A stretch of 8,204 bases of DNA from Methanocorpusculum sp. (GCA_029987025.1 DALTWQ010000056.1:1-8204); one strand, 5' to 3'. Shown: positions 1-7,158, counted from the stretch's first letter. Numbers and translations: made by a program. The notes: generated by a model not told the origin, from the sequence alone.

Positions 1-10
1 AGCCGCTGTC

Positions 11-17
11 TTAATTA
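11..17 (+). promoter_or_regulatory. Possible TATA box for glyS
   Basis: The AT-rich heptamer TTAATTA is centred about 31 bases before the glyS ATG. An archaeal TATA box at that distance would place transcription start a few bases before the ATG, giving a nearly leaderless mRNA. This agrees with the lack of any GGAGG-like sequence before the start. Only 44 upstream bases are visible, and a second AT-rich stretch (ACTATACA, 34-41) competes, so this is an inference. Confidence 0.35.
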
Positions 18-44
18 CCTTCGCCAACCCATAACTATACACAT

Positions 45-1772
45 ATGGCAGAAACAACAGTAGATGCTTACGAAAAAGTAACCGAACTGGCCAGAAGAAG
101 AGGATTTGTCTGGCCCTCATCTGAAATATACGGTTCCGTTGCAGGATTCATCGACTACGGTCCGCTTGGCGCCATGCTCAAGCGCCGCATCGAAAATATC
201 TGGCGCAGATTCTATGTCGTACAGGAAGGATACTATGAAATCGAATGCCCGACCGTCGGTATTGAACCAATCTACGTCGCATCAGGCCACGTCGGCGGAT
301 TCTCGGATAAAATGTTTCAGTGTCCGCACTGCAATGAATACTTACGTGCAGACCATGTAGCAGAAGCATTCGGCATCACTCACGCAGGAACGATGTCCAA
401 AGAAGAACTCCGCGAAGTCTTAAAGGACAAGGAATGCCCGGCATGCGGCAAAGTCTTAGGCGACCTTGAGGTCTTCGACTTCAACCTGATGTTTACGACC
501 AGCATAGGTCCCGGAGGACAGAGAAAAGGATATCTCCGTCCGGAAACCGCACAGGGAATGTTCGTTGACTTCCCGCGTCTTCTCAGATTCTATCGCGACC
601 ACCTGCCGTTCGGCGCAGTTCAGATTGGAAAATCCTACCGTAACGAGATTTCCCCGCGTCAGGGTATGATCCGCCTTCGCGAATTTACGCAGGCAGAAGC
701 AGAAATCTTCGTTCACCCGAATGAGAAAAACCACCCGCAGTTCGCCCGCTACGCAGACTATTCAATGCCTTTATGCGGCATTGCACAGCAGGAAAAAGAC
801 GCACCGGCAATTGTCAGAACCATGCGCCAGGCTGTTGATGAAGGCATCATTGCAAATGAATACGTCGCATACTACGTTGCAATGACGCACGACATCTTAA
901 CAACCGTCGGCTTTAACCCGGACAAAATCAGATTCAGACAGCACATGCCTGACGAGCGTGCACACTATGCAACCGACTGTTGGGACGCAGAAGCATACTC
1001 TGACCGTTTCGGCTGGGTTGAAATCGTCGGCATTGCAGACAGAACCAACTATGACTTAAAAGCACACTCCCGTGTCTCCGGCCAGAAGAACACCGTCTTT
1101 GTCCAGTACGCAGAACCGAAGAAGGTTCACCACAAAGCAGTCGTCCCCAACTTCGGCAAATTAGGTCCTGCATTCCGCGGAAAAGCAAAAGCAGTCTCTG
1201 AAGCAATGGCCGCTGCCGAGCCGCAGGACGACGGAATCCACCTCGAAATCGACGGCGAACAGATTCTGGTAACACCTGATATGTACACCGTAAAAGACGA
1301 GATGGTAGATGTATTCGGCGAAGATGTAATGCCGCACGTAATCGAGCCGTCGTATGGTATCGACCGTATCTGCTACATGGTTTTAGAACACGCCTTCCAC
1401 GAAGACGTCGCAGACGGTGAACCGAGAACCGTTATGCGCTTTAAGTCCGGTGTTGCTCCGGTTCAGGCCGCTGTCCTGCCGTTAATGGCAAGAGACGGCC
1501 TTGACACAATCGCAAAAGAGATAACTGCAGCGCTCCAGAACGAAGGAGTACAGACCGAGTACGACGACGCAGGAGCGATTGGAAGACGCTACAGAAGACA
1601 GGATGAAATCGGAACACCGTTCTGCATCACCGTTGACTATGACACCAAAGAGGATGCAACCGTAACTCTTCGTGAGCGTGACTCAATGAAGCAGATCAGA
1701 CTTGCAAAAGACGATGTCATCGCCAAACTGCCGCTTCTCTTAAACGGCAGAATCTCCTTTGATTCACTCTGA
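45..1772 (+). CDS. glyS: Glycyl-tRNA synthetase (class II, archaeal/eukaryotic type)
   Basis: This cytoplasmic enzyme charges tRNA-Gly with glycine using ATP. The 575-residue protein has the usual length for the single-chain archaeal form. Visible landmarks are an N-terminal class II catalytic start (FIDYGPLGAMLKRRIENIW, about 35-53), two CxxC pairs (93-96 and 131-134) that probably bind zinc, the glycine-specific RPETAQGMF motif (165-173), class II motif 2 with the GKSYRNEISPRQG block (195-207), and motif 3 around EPSYGIDR (434-441). An anticodon-binding domain follows, from about residue 470 to the end. The bacterial two-subunit enzyme is excluded by these features. The ATG at 45 is chosen because the typical N-terminus follows at once; no Shine-Dalgarno sequence precedes it. 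hef follows after 24 bases, so the two are probably cotranscribed. Nothing appears truncated or missing. Confidence 0.98.
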   Translation: MAETTVDAYEKVTELARRRGFVWPSSEIYGSVAGFIDYGPLGAMLKRRIENIWRRFYVVQEGYYEIECPTVGIEPIYVASGHVGGFSDKMFQCPHCNEYLRADHVAEAFGITHAGTMSKEELREVLKDKECPACGKVLGDLEVFDFNLMFTTSIGPGGQRKGYLRPETAQGMFVDFPRLLRFYRDHLPFGAVQIGKSYRNEISPRQGMIRLREFTQAEAEIFVHPNEKNHPQFARYADYSMPLCGIAQQEKDAPAIVRTMRQAVDEGIIANEYVAYYVAMTHDILTTVGFNPDKIRFRQHMPDERAHYATDCWDAEAYSDRFGWVEIVGIADRTNYDLKAHSRVSGQKNTVFVQYAEPKKVHHKAVVPNFGKLGPAFRGKAKAVSEAMAAAEPQDDGIHLEIDGEQILVTPDMYTVKDEMVDVFGEDVMPHVIEPSYGIDRICYMVLEHAFHEDVADGEPRTVMRFKSGVAPVQAAVLPLMARDGLDTIAKEITAALQNEGVQTEYDDAGAIGRRYRRQDEIGTPFCITVDYDTKEDATVTLRERDSMKQIRLAKDDVIAKLPLLLNGRISFDSL

Positions 1773-1789
1773 ATCATACTCTGAATAAT
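1766..1789 (+). repeat. 12-base tandem duplication across the glyS stop codon
   Basis: ACTCTGAATCAT (1766-1777) is followed directly by ACTCTGAATAAT (1778-1789), matching at 11 of 12 bases. The glyS stop TGA (1770-1772) lies in the first copy, and the second copy supplies another in-frame TGA (1782-1784). The first copy also overlaps a small perfect inverted repeat, GATTCA-CTC-TGAATC (1761-1775). No T-run follows it, so it does not look like a terminator, and transcription probably continues into hef. Confidence 0.6.
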
Positions 1790-1796
1790 ACAAGAT

Positions 1797-4085
1797 ATGA
1801 CCTATATCAGCCGCAGAAATATTCCTGAACATACGATTGAGGAACGGGCATACCAGACCGCAATCGCAGAGCGTGCAGAATCAGCAAACACCCTTGTTGT
1901 TCTCCCGACAGGTATGGGAAAAACTGCGGTCGCCCTTCTTTTAGCGGCAAAGAGGCTTGATGCCGGAAAAATCCTGATGCTCGCACCCACAAAGCCGCTT
2001 GTCGAGCAGCACCTCCGCTACTTTTCAAAGAACCTCTTATTAGGCGAAGACGAGGTTGTAATGCTCACCGGCGAAACTGCGCCTGCAAAGCGGATAAAAC
2101 TGTTTACTGAATCACGGTTCTGCATTGCAACGCCGGAGGTCGTTAAAAACGACCTGATTTCCGAGCGGTACAATCTGGAAGATGTTTCTCTGCTTATCGT
2201 AGATGAGTGTCATCATGCAACCGGAAACTATGCCTACGTCTTTATTGCACAGCGGTATAATCAGTCGGCGGCATCCCCGCTTCTGCTCGGGATGACCGCG
2301 TCTCCGGGCTCTGATAAGGAGCGTGTTGCAGAAATCTGCAGCAACCTTTCAATTCAGCAGGTGGAGAGCAGAACTGAAGACGACCCTGATGTGCAGCCTT
2401 ACGTACATGAGCGTGAACTGCAGTACATCACGCTTGAACTGCCTGAGGAACTCTGGCTCTGTGTTTCTGTTTTAAACAGCATGATTGATGACAAGCTTAC
2501 TCAGCTTAAAGGTCTCAATTACCGTGTTCCTGCCCGAAACATGCTTTCGATGAAGGCATTAAATGCATTGATGGCGCAGATTCAGCTCCGGATGCAGCAG
2601 AAGGATAAAACCGCGTATCTTGCAGTCTCAATTCATGCCGAGCTGATGAAGTTAAAGCACGGGGTAACTATTGCAGAATCACAGGGCTCTACTGCACTGA
2701 AGACGTATCTGCTGCGGCTTCAGAGCGAAGCGGCAGGGGCGGGAAGCAAAGCCTCAAAGCGGATTGCTGCAGAACCGCGGTTTGCAAAGATTCTTGAGAT
2801 GGCTGACGGCTGGAAAAAAGAGATTCACCCCAAAGCTGAAGCGGTCGTCCGGGCTGTCAGAGAACAGCTGCTCGAATCTGCCGACTCGAAGATTATCGTC
2901 TTTGTTACCTACCGCGACAGTGTGCAGATGATTGTGGATTACCTCACAGATGCGGGCATCTCTGCGAAACGGTTCGTTGGTCAGTCCTCCCGCGACTCGG
3001 AAAAGGGACTTTCGCAGAAGCAGCAGATTGAAGCAATCCGGCAGTTCCGCGAAGGAGAATACACGGTGCTTGTTGCAACCTCCGTGGGCGAAGAAGGCCT
3101 GGATATTCCGGCAACCGACCTTGTTATCTTTTATGAGGCGGTACCTTCAGAGGTCCGCAGTATTCAGCGGAAAGGAAGAACGGGCAGAAACACGACCGGC
3201 AAGGTCTATGTCCTGGTAACAAAAGGAACAGCGGATGAAACCTACCGCTGGGTAAGCACCGCAAAGGAAAAGCAGATGCTCAAAGGTGTTTCTGCAATGA
3301 AGGCAGGCGCTGTGCCGAAACAGCCGGAGCGTCAGGTGGAAATCCCTGCCGCAGGCGATGCCTCCTACGGGGAATCACAGCAGATGACGCTTGCAGAAAG
3401 TATTATTGATGCCGCACGCGCAGATGAAGAAGAACGCCCTACTGTTATCATCGATAACCGCGAGATGTCTGCAAAAGTGGCTGAGGAGTTAAGCAACCTC
3501 GGCGCACATGTTGTTCTGGAGCATATGGCTGCAGGTGACTATGCCGTCGGAGACCGGATTCTTATCGAACGAAAGACCGTGCAGGACTTTGTTGATACGT
3601 TAGTCGACAGAGACCTGTTCGGGCAGATGAAAAACCTGGCAGAGTCTTCTATCCGCCCTATTTTAATCATCGAAGGAGGCGGCATCTCTGACCTTTATTC
3701 TGCCCGCAATATTCATCCGAATGCAATAAGAAACACGCTTGCATCCATCGCGGCTGATTATGATGTATCGATTCTTTTCACCAAAGATGCGGCTGAGACT
3801 GCCCGGATGATTTTTGCATTTGCGAAGCGTGAGAATTCAGACGAGCGCCGCGAACGGTCAAAACATAAATCAAAGAGTTCACAGGTCGAAAGTGAGGCTG
3901 TGCTCTATATTTTAACAGCGTTTCCGTCCGTCGGCCCTAAAGCGGCACGTGATTTGTTAACTGCGTTCGGTTCTCTTAGAGGGGTTTTATCTGCGACGAA
4001 GGAGGAGCTGCTGGGCGTTAAAGGGATTGGAGAAAAGACTGCTTCTGCTATTATTTCTGCGCTTGAAAAGAAGTGGAATGAATAA
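1797..4085 (+). CDS. hef: Hef: fork-structure helicase and XPF-family nuclease
   Basis: Hef is an archaeal protein joining a superfamily 2 helicase (relative of FANCM) to an XPF/MUS81-type nuclease. It remodels and cuts stalled replication forks and other branched DNA. The 762 residues show, in order, Walker A PTGMGKT (37-43), the DECH box (136-139), TAS (167-169), an alpha-helical insert (about 215-345) typical of the Hef/FANCM/MDA5 group, helicase motif VI QRKGRTGR (457-464), a low-complexity linker (about 500-545), and an ERCC4 nuclease domain. The nuclease has the full GD(x)nERKx3D signature (GD 580-581, ERK 591-593, D597). Two helix-hairpin-helix motifs end the protein (about 707-721 and 738-752). 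Both activities therefore look intact, unlike relatives that keep only one. The start at 1797 has no Shine-Dalgarno sequence; it lies 24 bases after glyS, suggesting cotranscription. The gene ends tail-to-tail with the RNase P RNA gene. Confidence 0.97.
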   Translation: MTYISRRNIPEHTIEERAYQTAIAERAESANTLVVLPTGMGKTAVALLLAAKRLDAGKILMLAPTKPLVEQHLRYFSKNLLLGEDEVVMLTGETAPAKRIKLFTESRFCIATPEVVKNDLISERYNLEDVSLLIVDECHHATGNYAYVFIAQRYNQSAASPLLLGMTASPGSDKERVAEICSNLSIQQVESRTEDDPDVQPYVHERELQYITLELPEELWLCVSVLNSMIDDKLTQLKGLNYRVPARNMLSMKALNALMAQIQLRMQQKDKTAYLAVSIHAELMKLKHGVTIAESQGSTALKTYLLRLQSEAAGAGSKASKRIAAEPRFAKILEMADGWKKEIHPKAEAVVRAVREQLLESADSKIIVFVTYRDSVQMIVDYLTDAGISAKRFVGQSSRDSEKGLSQKQQIEAIRQFREGEYTVLVATSVGEEGLDIPATDLVIFYEAVPSEVRSIQRKGRTGRNTTGKVYVLVTKGTADETYRWVSTAKEKQMLKGVSAMKAGAVPKQPERQVEIPAAGDASYGESQQMTLAESIIDAARADEEERPTVIIDNREMSAKVAEELSNLGAHVVLEHMAAGDYAVGDRILIERKTVQDFVDTLVDRDLFGQMKNLAESSIRPILIIEGGGISDLYSARNIHPNAIRNTLASIAADYDVSILFTKDAAETARMIFAFAKRENSDERRERSKHKSKSSQVESEAVLYILTAFPSVGPKAARDLLTAFGSLRGVLSATKEELLGVKGIGEKTASAIISALEKKWNE

Positions 4086-4103
4086 ATAATTCACGTAAAA
4101 GAA

Positions 4104-4408
4104 GTGCGTGAGTCGGAGTAATAAGCCTCCTTCTGTTTTAGCGGCATTCGGCTTAGCGTTGTACCCGGGCATTGATCAGGCGGTCGTTAAACCCTGTTTC
4201 AACTTTCACCTGCAGAGATTCGCCGTTCCATCGCGAACTGAGTTCTTTGTTCTGCATTTCTGCATCATTACTCCGTCAGCCGCGTATCGTTTCTGTTCCA
4301 GAGCTGTGACTCTCGCCACCCGTACTTGTGTACGGCTGCATTGCCTGATGGTGGGAGGACTTTCCTCAGTGATAATTCACCGTGAACCGCGTGCTCCCTC
4401 TCACGCGG
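4104..4408 (-). ncRNA. rnpB: RNase P RNA (archaeal, type A-like)
   Basis: This is the catalytic RNA of RNase P, which trims 5' leaders from tRNA precursors together with small archaeal proteins. On the minus strand it carries the conserved core I GAGGAAAGTCC (4357-4367), a core II-like AACAGAAACGATA (4285-4297), a core IV block (4192-4230) that aligns with the bacterial GGCACGGUAAA region, and core V ACAGAAGGAGGCTTA (4122-4136). The pairing is convincing. P1 joins GCGTGAG (4400-4406) to CTCACGC (4106-4112), then GGAG (4394-4397) to CTCC (4115-4118) after a 2x2 loop. The universal pseudoknot helix P4 joins AAG-CCTCC (4354-4362, with the expected bulged U at 4360's complement position) to GGAGGCTT (4123-4130), where bacteria have CCGGG/CCCGG. 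A hairpin at 4320-4335 (CCGTAC/GTACGG) fits P8. Ends are estimated from P1 and are good to a few bases. Open reading frames over this span are incidental. Confidence 0.96.
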
Positions 4409-4425
4409 ATACATATTGGTCGGTG

Positions 4426-4435
4426 AAAATATTAA
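4426..4435 (-). promoter_or_regulatory. TATA box for RNase P RNA
   Basis: On the minus strand TTAATATTTT is centred about 24 bases before the predicted RNA 5' end (4406-4408, set by helix P1). That is close to the normal archaeal TATA distance. It lies in the 55-base gap after the radical SAM stop codon, so the RNA probably has its own promoter as well as any read-through. Confidence 0.6.
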
Positions 4436-4442
4436 GGCTTGG

Positions 4443-4457
4443 GGAAATGGGATTTCC
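4443..4457. other. Short perfect hairpin after the radical SAM gene
   Basis: GGAAAT-GGG-ATTTCC makes a 6-base-pair stem with a 3-base loop. It starts 6 bases after the end of the radical SAM coding region on the minus strand and precedes the rnpB TATA box. It could help end that upstream transcript, but no T-run follows it directly, so its role is uncertain. Confidence 0.35.
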
Positions 4458-4463
4458 GGCAAC

Positions 4464-5339
4464 TCAATACCCGCAAAGTTTCATCTGCGTATCCTTCTTA
4501 TCCCCGTCCAGTGAGTTCATGTAGGTAAATACTTCATTCGTATCAGACAAAATTCCATTCTCTCTGCAGAACGTCTGCACCAGATTCATAAGCCGTGCAG
4601 AACCCGCTGAGGCACACTCGTATGAATCGCCGAACGTCTCCTGATACCGCTCCTTCATCCCGGGAAAATCCTTCTCAAACTGCTCATACAGATACTCGCG
4701 GTTTCCTTCCCGAAGCGTAAGCCCTGTGCCGAAGCAGAGCACCCCGTGCACGTGCGTATCGCGGCAGATTTTCAGAAGACTCATCATGTTTTCTTCCGTA
4801 TCGTTGATGAACGGCAGAAACGGGCAGAGCCACACAACTGTCGCAATACCTGCATCATGCAAAGCGCAAAGCACTTCCGCACGGCGTGATGCGGTGCAGA
4901 CGTGCGGCTCGATTTTTTTACAGAGAACGTCGTCGGCTGTTGTGAGCGTTATCGAGACAACCGCTTTCGCCTTCTCATTGATTTCAGTTATGAGGTCAAT
5001 GTCGCGGAGAATCAGGTCAGACTTGGTGATAAGAGACACCCCGAACCGGTACTGTGAAATAATCCCCAGACACTTCCGCGTCATCTTAAGCTCCCGCTCA
5101 AGCGGAATATACGGGTCCGACATCGAACCGAATCCAATCATGCACCGCTTCCTTTTGCGGGATAAGGCTGCCTCGAGCAGTTCAGGCGCATTCTCTTTTA
5201 CCGCGACATCTTCAAACGCATGATTCATCTGATAGACGCTGCTTCGCGAATCACAGTAGATACAGCCGTGCGTACATCCGCGGTAGACATTCATCCCGTT
5301 CTTTGGAGACAGAAGTGATTTCGCCTGAATAAAATGCAT
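4464..5339 (-). CDS. Radical SAM protein, SPL (SplB-like, COG1533) family
   Basis: The protein has 291 residues. The CxxxCxxC motif (C22, C26, C29, in YRGCTHGCIYCDSR) marks a 4Fe-4S cluster that would cleave S-adenosylmethionine to a 5'-deoxyadenosyl radical. Further family landmarks are GSMSDPYIPLERELKMTRKCL (71-91, split here as GSMSDPYIPL and ERELKMTRKCL), TKSDLILRDIDLI (105-117), a SITLTT strand (129-134) followed by an EPHVCTASRRAEVL stretch, and PFLPFINDTEENM (173-185). These resemble spore photoproduct lyase-like proteins found widely in methanogens and clostridia, most without a known substrate. It is shorter than true spore photoproduct lyase, and an archaeon makes no spores, so DNA photoproduct repair is not claimed. 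The start at 5339 gives the family's usual short N-terminus before the cysteines; there is no Shine-Dalgarno sequence. It begins 19 bases after fhs on the same strand. It is cytoplasmic, with no signal peptide or membrane segment. Confidence 0.88.
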   Translation of the reverse strand: MHFIQAKSLLSPKNGMNVYRGCTHGCIYCDSRSSVYQMNHAFEDVAVKENAPELLEAALSRKRKRCMIGFGSMSDPYIPLERELKMTRKCLGIISQYRFGVSLITKSDLILRDIDLITEINEKAKAVVSITLTTADDVLCKKIEPHVCTASRRAEVLCALHDAGIATVVWLCPFLPFINDTEENMMSLLKICRDTHVHGVLCFGTGLTLREGNREYLYEQFEKDFPGMKERYQETFGDSYECASAGSARLMNLVQTFCRENGILSDTNEVFTYMNSLDGDKKDTQMKLCGY

Positions 5340-5340
5340 G

Positions 5341-5347
5341 AAAAAAA
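5341..5347 (-). terminator. T-run between fhs and the radical SAM gene
   Basis: Seven consecutive T residues on the minus strand, preceded by CTC, lie between the fhs stop (5359-5361) and the radical SAM ATG (5339). U-rich tracts alone can stop archaeal RNA polymerase, so this could end or attenuate the fhs transcript just before the next gene. There is no obvious hairpin. It is equally possible that both genes are read as one unit. Confidence 0.4.
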
Positions 5348-5358
5348 GAGGGTTTGGA

Positions 5359-7026
5359 TTAGAACAGTCCGGAAATCTTTCCGTCGTTGTTCACATCAAT
5401 CGTGCATGCCGCAGGTTTGAGCGGAAGTCCCGGCATGGTCATGATATCGCCGGTCTCAACGACAACGAATCCTGCACCGTTGCATAATCTGACCGTGGCT
5501 GCGGTAATCTTGAATCCGGCAGGTCTTCCGAGTTTGTCCGGGTCGTCAGATAAGGAGTACTGGGTCTTTGCAACGCAGATGGGCAGTTTGTCGCGTCCGA
5601 GCGCTTCAATGTCTTTGATGGCACTTTCAGCCTTCGCAGAGTAGACGACACCATCTGCTCCGTAGATTTCCTTTGCGATGGTCTCAAGTTTTTCCTTGAT
5701 TGATTTGTCTGTGTCGTAGATGCAGTGGAAGGTGTTCGGCTTGTCGCAGGCTGCAACAACCTTCTTTGCGAGCTCAATTCCGCCGTCTCCGCCTTTTGCG
5801 AACACTTCGGATAAGGCAAAGTCTGCCCCCTTGGATTTGCAGAACTCTTCTAAGGTCTTTAACTCCTCGTCAGAGTCAGCAGCGAATCTGTTGATGGCAA
5901 CTACAACCGGTACGCCGAACTTCTGGAGGTTTTCGATGTGTGCCTCAAGGTTTACCATACCTTTCTTCATCGCTTCAACATTCGGCTTTGAAGTATCTTC
6001 CTTCTTTACCCCGCCGTTGTACTTCAGGGCACGGACCGTTGCAACTAAAACAATTGCGTTCGGGGTTAAACCTGCATAGCGGCACTTGATATCGAGGAAC
6101 TTTTCAGCACCTAAGTCGGAACCGAAACCTGCTTCCGTGATGACGTAGTCAGCCATCTTCAGACCGAGTTTGGTTGCACGAACCGAGTTGCAGCCGTGGG
6201 CGATGTTTGCAAACGGACCGCCGTGGATAAGGCACGGAGTGTTTTCGAGAGTCTGCACCAGGTTCGGCTTTACGGCGTCTTTTAAGAGCGTTGCCATTGC
6301 ACCAACGGCCTGCAGGTCGCTTGCGTACAGTGCTTTTCCGCTTCTGCTGTAGCCGAAGATAATCTTTCCGAGGCGCTCTTTTAAGTCGTTGATATCATCT
6401 GCGAGGCAGAGAATTGCCATGATTTCGGATGCAACGGTGATGATAAAGTGATCTTCACGCGGCATTCCGTTCGTGGGTCCGCCAAGACCGATGATACAGT
6501 TACGCAGTGCTCTGTCGTTCATATCCAGGCAGCGCTTGAAGATGATTCTGCGCGGGTCAATATCAAGAGCATTGCCCTGCTGGATATGGTTGTCAATCAT
6601 TGCACAGAGAAGGTTGTTTGCTGCAGTGATTGCATGGAAGTCTCCGGTGAAGTGGAGGTTGATGTCTTCCATCGGAATAACCTGGGCATAACCTCCTCCT
6701 GCGGCCCCTCCCTTGACGCCGAAAACCGGGCCTAAGGACGGTTCACGCAGACAGAGCATTGCCTTTTTGCCGATTTTAGGCATTGCTTCTGCAAGACCTA
6801 CCGAGGTAGTGCTCTTTCCTTCTCCTGCCGGAGTCGGGTTGATAGCAGTTACCAGAATCAGTTTTCCATCCTTATTTTTGGATAAACGTTTTTCCAGTTC
6901 GTCAGAGATTTTTGCTTTGTAGTTTCCGTACAGTTCAATCTCGTCAGGTGCGATATCAAGAGATGCGGCAACATCCGTAATCTTTTTTATCTTCGCCTGC
7001 TGGGCGATTTCAATATCTGATAACAT
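5359..7026 (-). CDS. fhs: Formate-tetrahydrofolate ligase (10-formyl-H4F synthetase)
   Basis: This cytoplasmic enzyme joins formate to tetrahydrofolate using ATP, giving 10-formyl-tetrahydrofolate. The 555 residues match the usual length of the stand-alone form. The ATP-binding loop TPAGEGKST is at 65-73. The first family signature GVKGGAAGGGY is at 103-113 and the second, VATVRALKYNGG, at 328-339. EAGFGSDLGAEKF (298-310) and MPGLPLKPAA (531-540) are also typical. It is best known from acetogenic and other bacteria and occurs patchily in archaea. In a methanogen that relies on tetrahydromethanopterin, it implies that some folate is present, for example for purine or amino-acid synthesis; that is inference. 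Unlike the other genes here it has a clear Shine-Dalgarno (7038-7042) and a strong TATA box (7068-7076). Codon style resembles its neighbours, so any horizontal acquisition would be old. Confidence 0.98.
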   Translation of the reverse strand: MLSDIEIAQQAKIKKITDVAASLDIAPDEIELYGNYKAKISDELEKRLSKNKDGKLILVTAINPTPAGEGKSTTSVGLAEAMPKIGKKAMLCLREPSLGPVFGVKGGAAGGGYAQVIPMEDINLHFTGDFHAITAANNLLCAMIDNHIQQGNALDIDPRRIIFKRCLDMNDRALRNCIIGLGGPTNGMPREDHFIITVASEIMAILCLADDINDLKERLGKIIFGYSRSGKALYASDLQAVGAMATLLKDAVKPNLVQTLENTPCLIHGGPFANIAHGCNSVRATKLGLKMADYVITEAGFGSDLGAEKFLDIKCRYAGLTPNAIVLVATVRALKYNGGVKKEDTSKPNVEAMKKGMVNLEAHIENLQKFGVPVVVAINRFAADSDEELKTLEEFCKSKGADFALSEVFAKGGDGGIELAKKVVAACDKPNTFHCIYDTDKSIKEKLETIAKEIYGADGVVYSAKAESAIKDIEALGRDKLPICVAKTQYSLSDDPDKLGRPAGFKITAATVRLCNGAGFVVVETGDIMTMPGLPLKPAACTIDVNNDGKISGLF

Positions 7027-7037
7027 AAGAGAATCAA

Positions 7038-7042
7038 CTCCT
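7038..7042 (-). promoter_or_regulatory. Ribosome binding site of fhs
   Basis: AGGAG on the minus strand lies 11 bases before the fhs ATG (7024-7026). It supports this start. It is the only recognisable Shine-Dalgarno sequence among the five protein genes called with confidence in the window. Confidence 0.7.
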
Positions 7043-7044
7043 AA

Positions 7045-7158
7045 ATGAATTACTATGGTGCTTCAAACTATATAAATGAGGCAGTCCTGAGGCGCGGCAT
7101 TCATTCAGAGATAAAATCCGCTGATGCAGAGATTCAGGAACTGGGACAACAGACTTAA
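7045..7158 (+). CDS. Possible small protein of 37 residues
   Basis: An ATG-to-TAA frame in the gap between fhs and ftr would encode 37 residues: MNYYGASNYI, then NEAVLRRGIH, SEIKSADAEI, QELGQQT. The second half looks like one charged amphipathic helix. Codon choice from residue 12 on (GAG, GCA, CTG, GGC, CAG, GAA) resembles the neighbouring genes, with about a third of codons starting in G. Against it: there is no Shine-Dalgarno sequence, the frame runs antisense across the fhs promoter, and its stop falls in the presumed ftr TATA box. I do not recognise the sequence. It may be a real small protein, a remnant of a lost gene, or chance. Confidence 0.3.
   Translation: MNYYGASNYINEAVLRRGIHSEIKSADAEIQELGQQT
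7068..7076 (-). promoter_or_regulatory. TATA box of fhs
   Basis: TTTATATAG on the minus strand is close to the archaeal TATA consensus. It would start transcription near 7045-7048, giving a leader of about 20 bases that contains the AGGAG ribosome site. The leader is too short for a riboswitch. Read on the plus strand the same site is CTATATAAA and could in principle also serve ftr with a leader of about 90 bases. Confidence 0.7.

Noticed and set aside
934..1275. Long antisense frames inside glyS, ftr and fhs (for example 934-1275, 7219-7500, 5720-6079)
   Set aside because: They lie opposite clearly identified genes, and their sequences look like shadow translation rich in Arg, Ser and Cys without domains.
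4268..4462. A 64-residue minus-strand frame upstream of the RNase P RNA core
   Set aside because: It overlaps the rnpB promoter and 5' half, has no ribosome site, and resembles no known protein.
4108..4524. A 138-residue open frame on the plus strand over the gap after hef
   Set aside because: It covers the RNase P RNA on the opposite strand and runs into the radical SAM gene. Its composition is not protein-like, and the RNA explains the conservation and pairing.
4464..5339. True spore photoproduct lyase identity
   Set aside because: The family motifs match only at superfamily level, the protein is shorter than spore photoproduct lyase, and the host makes no spores.
5359..7026. Recent transfer of fhs from a bacterium
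   Set aside because: The protein is of bacterial type, but codon use resembles the neighbours, its promoter is archaeal, and no mobile-element remnant flanks it. Only a tree could settle an older transfer.
7027..7067. Folate-sensing riboswitch before fhs
   Set aside because: The TATA box leaves a leader of only about 20 bases, which is too short to fold a tetrahydrofolate aptamer.
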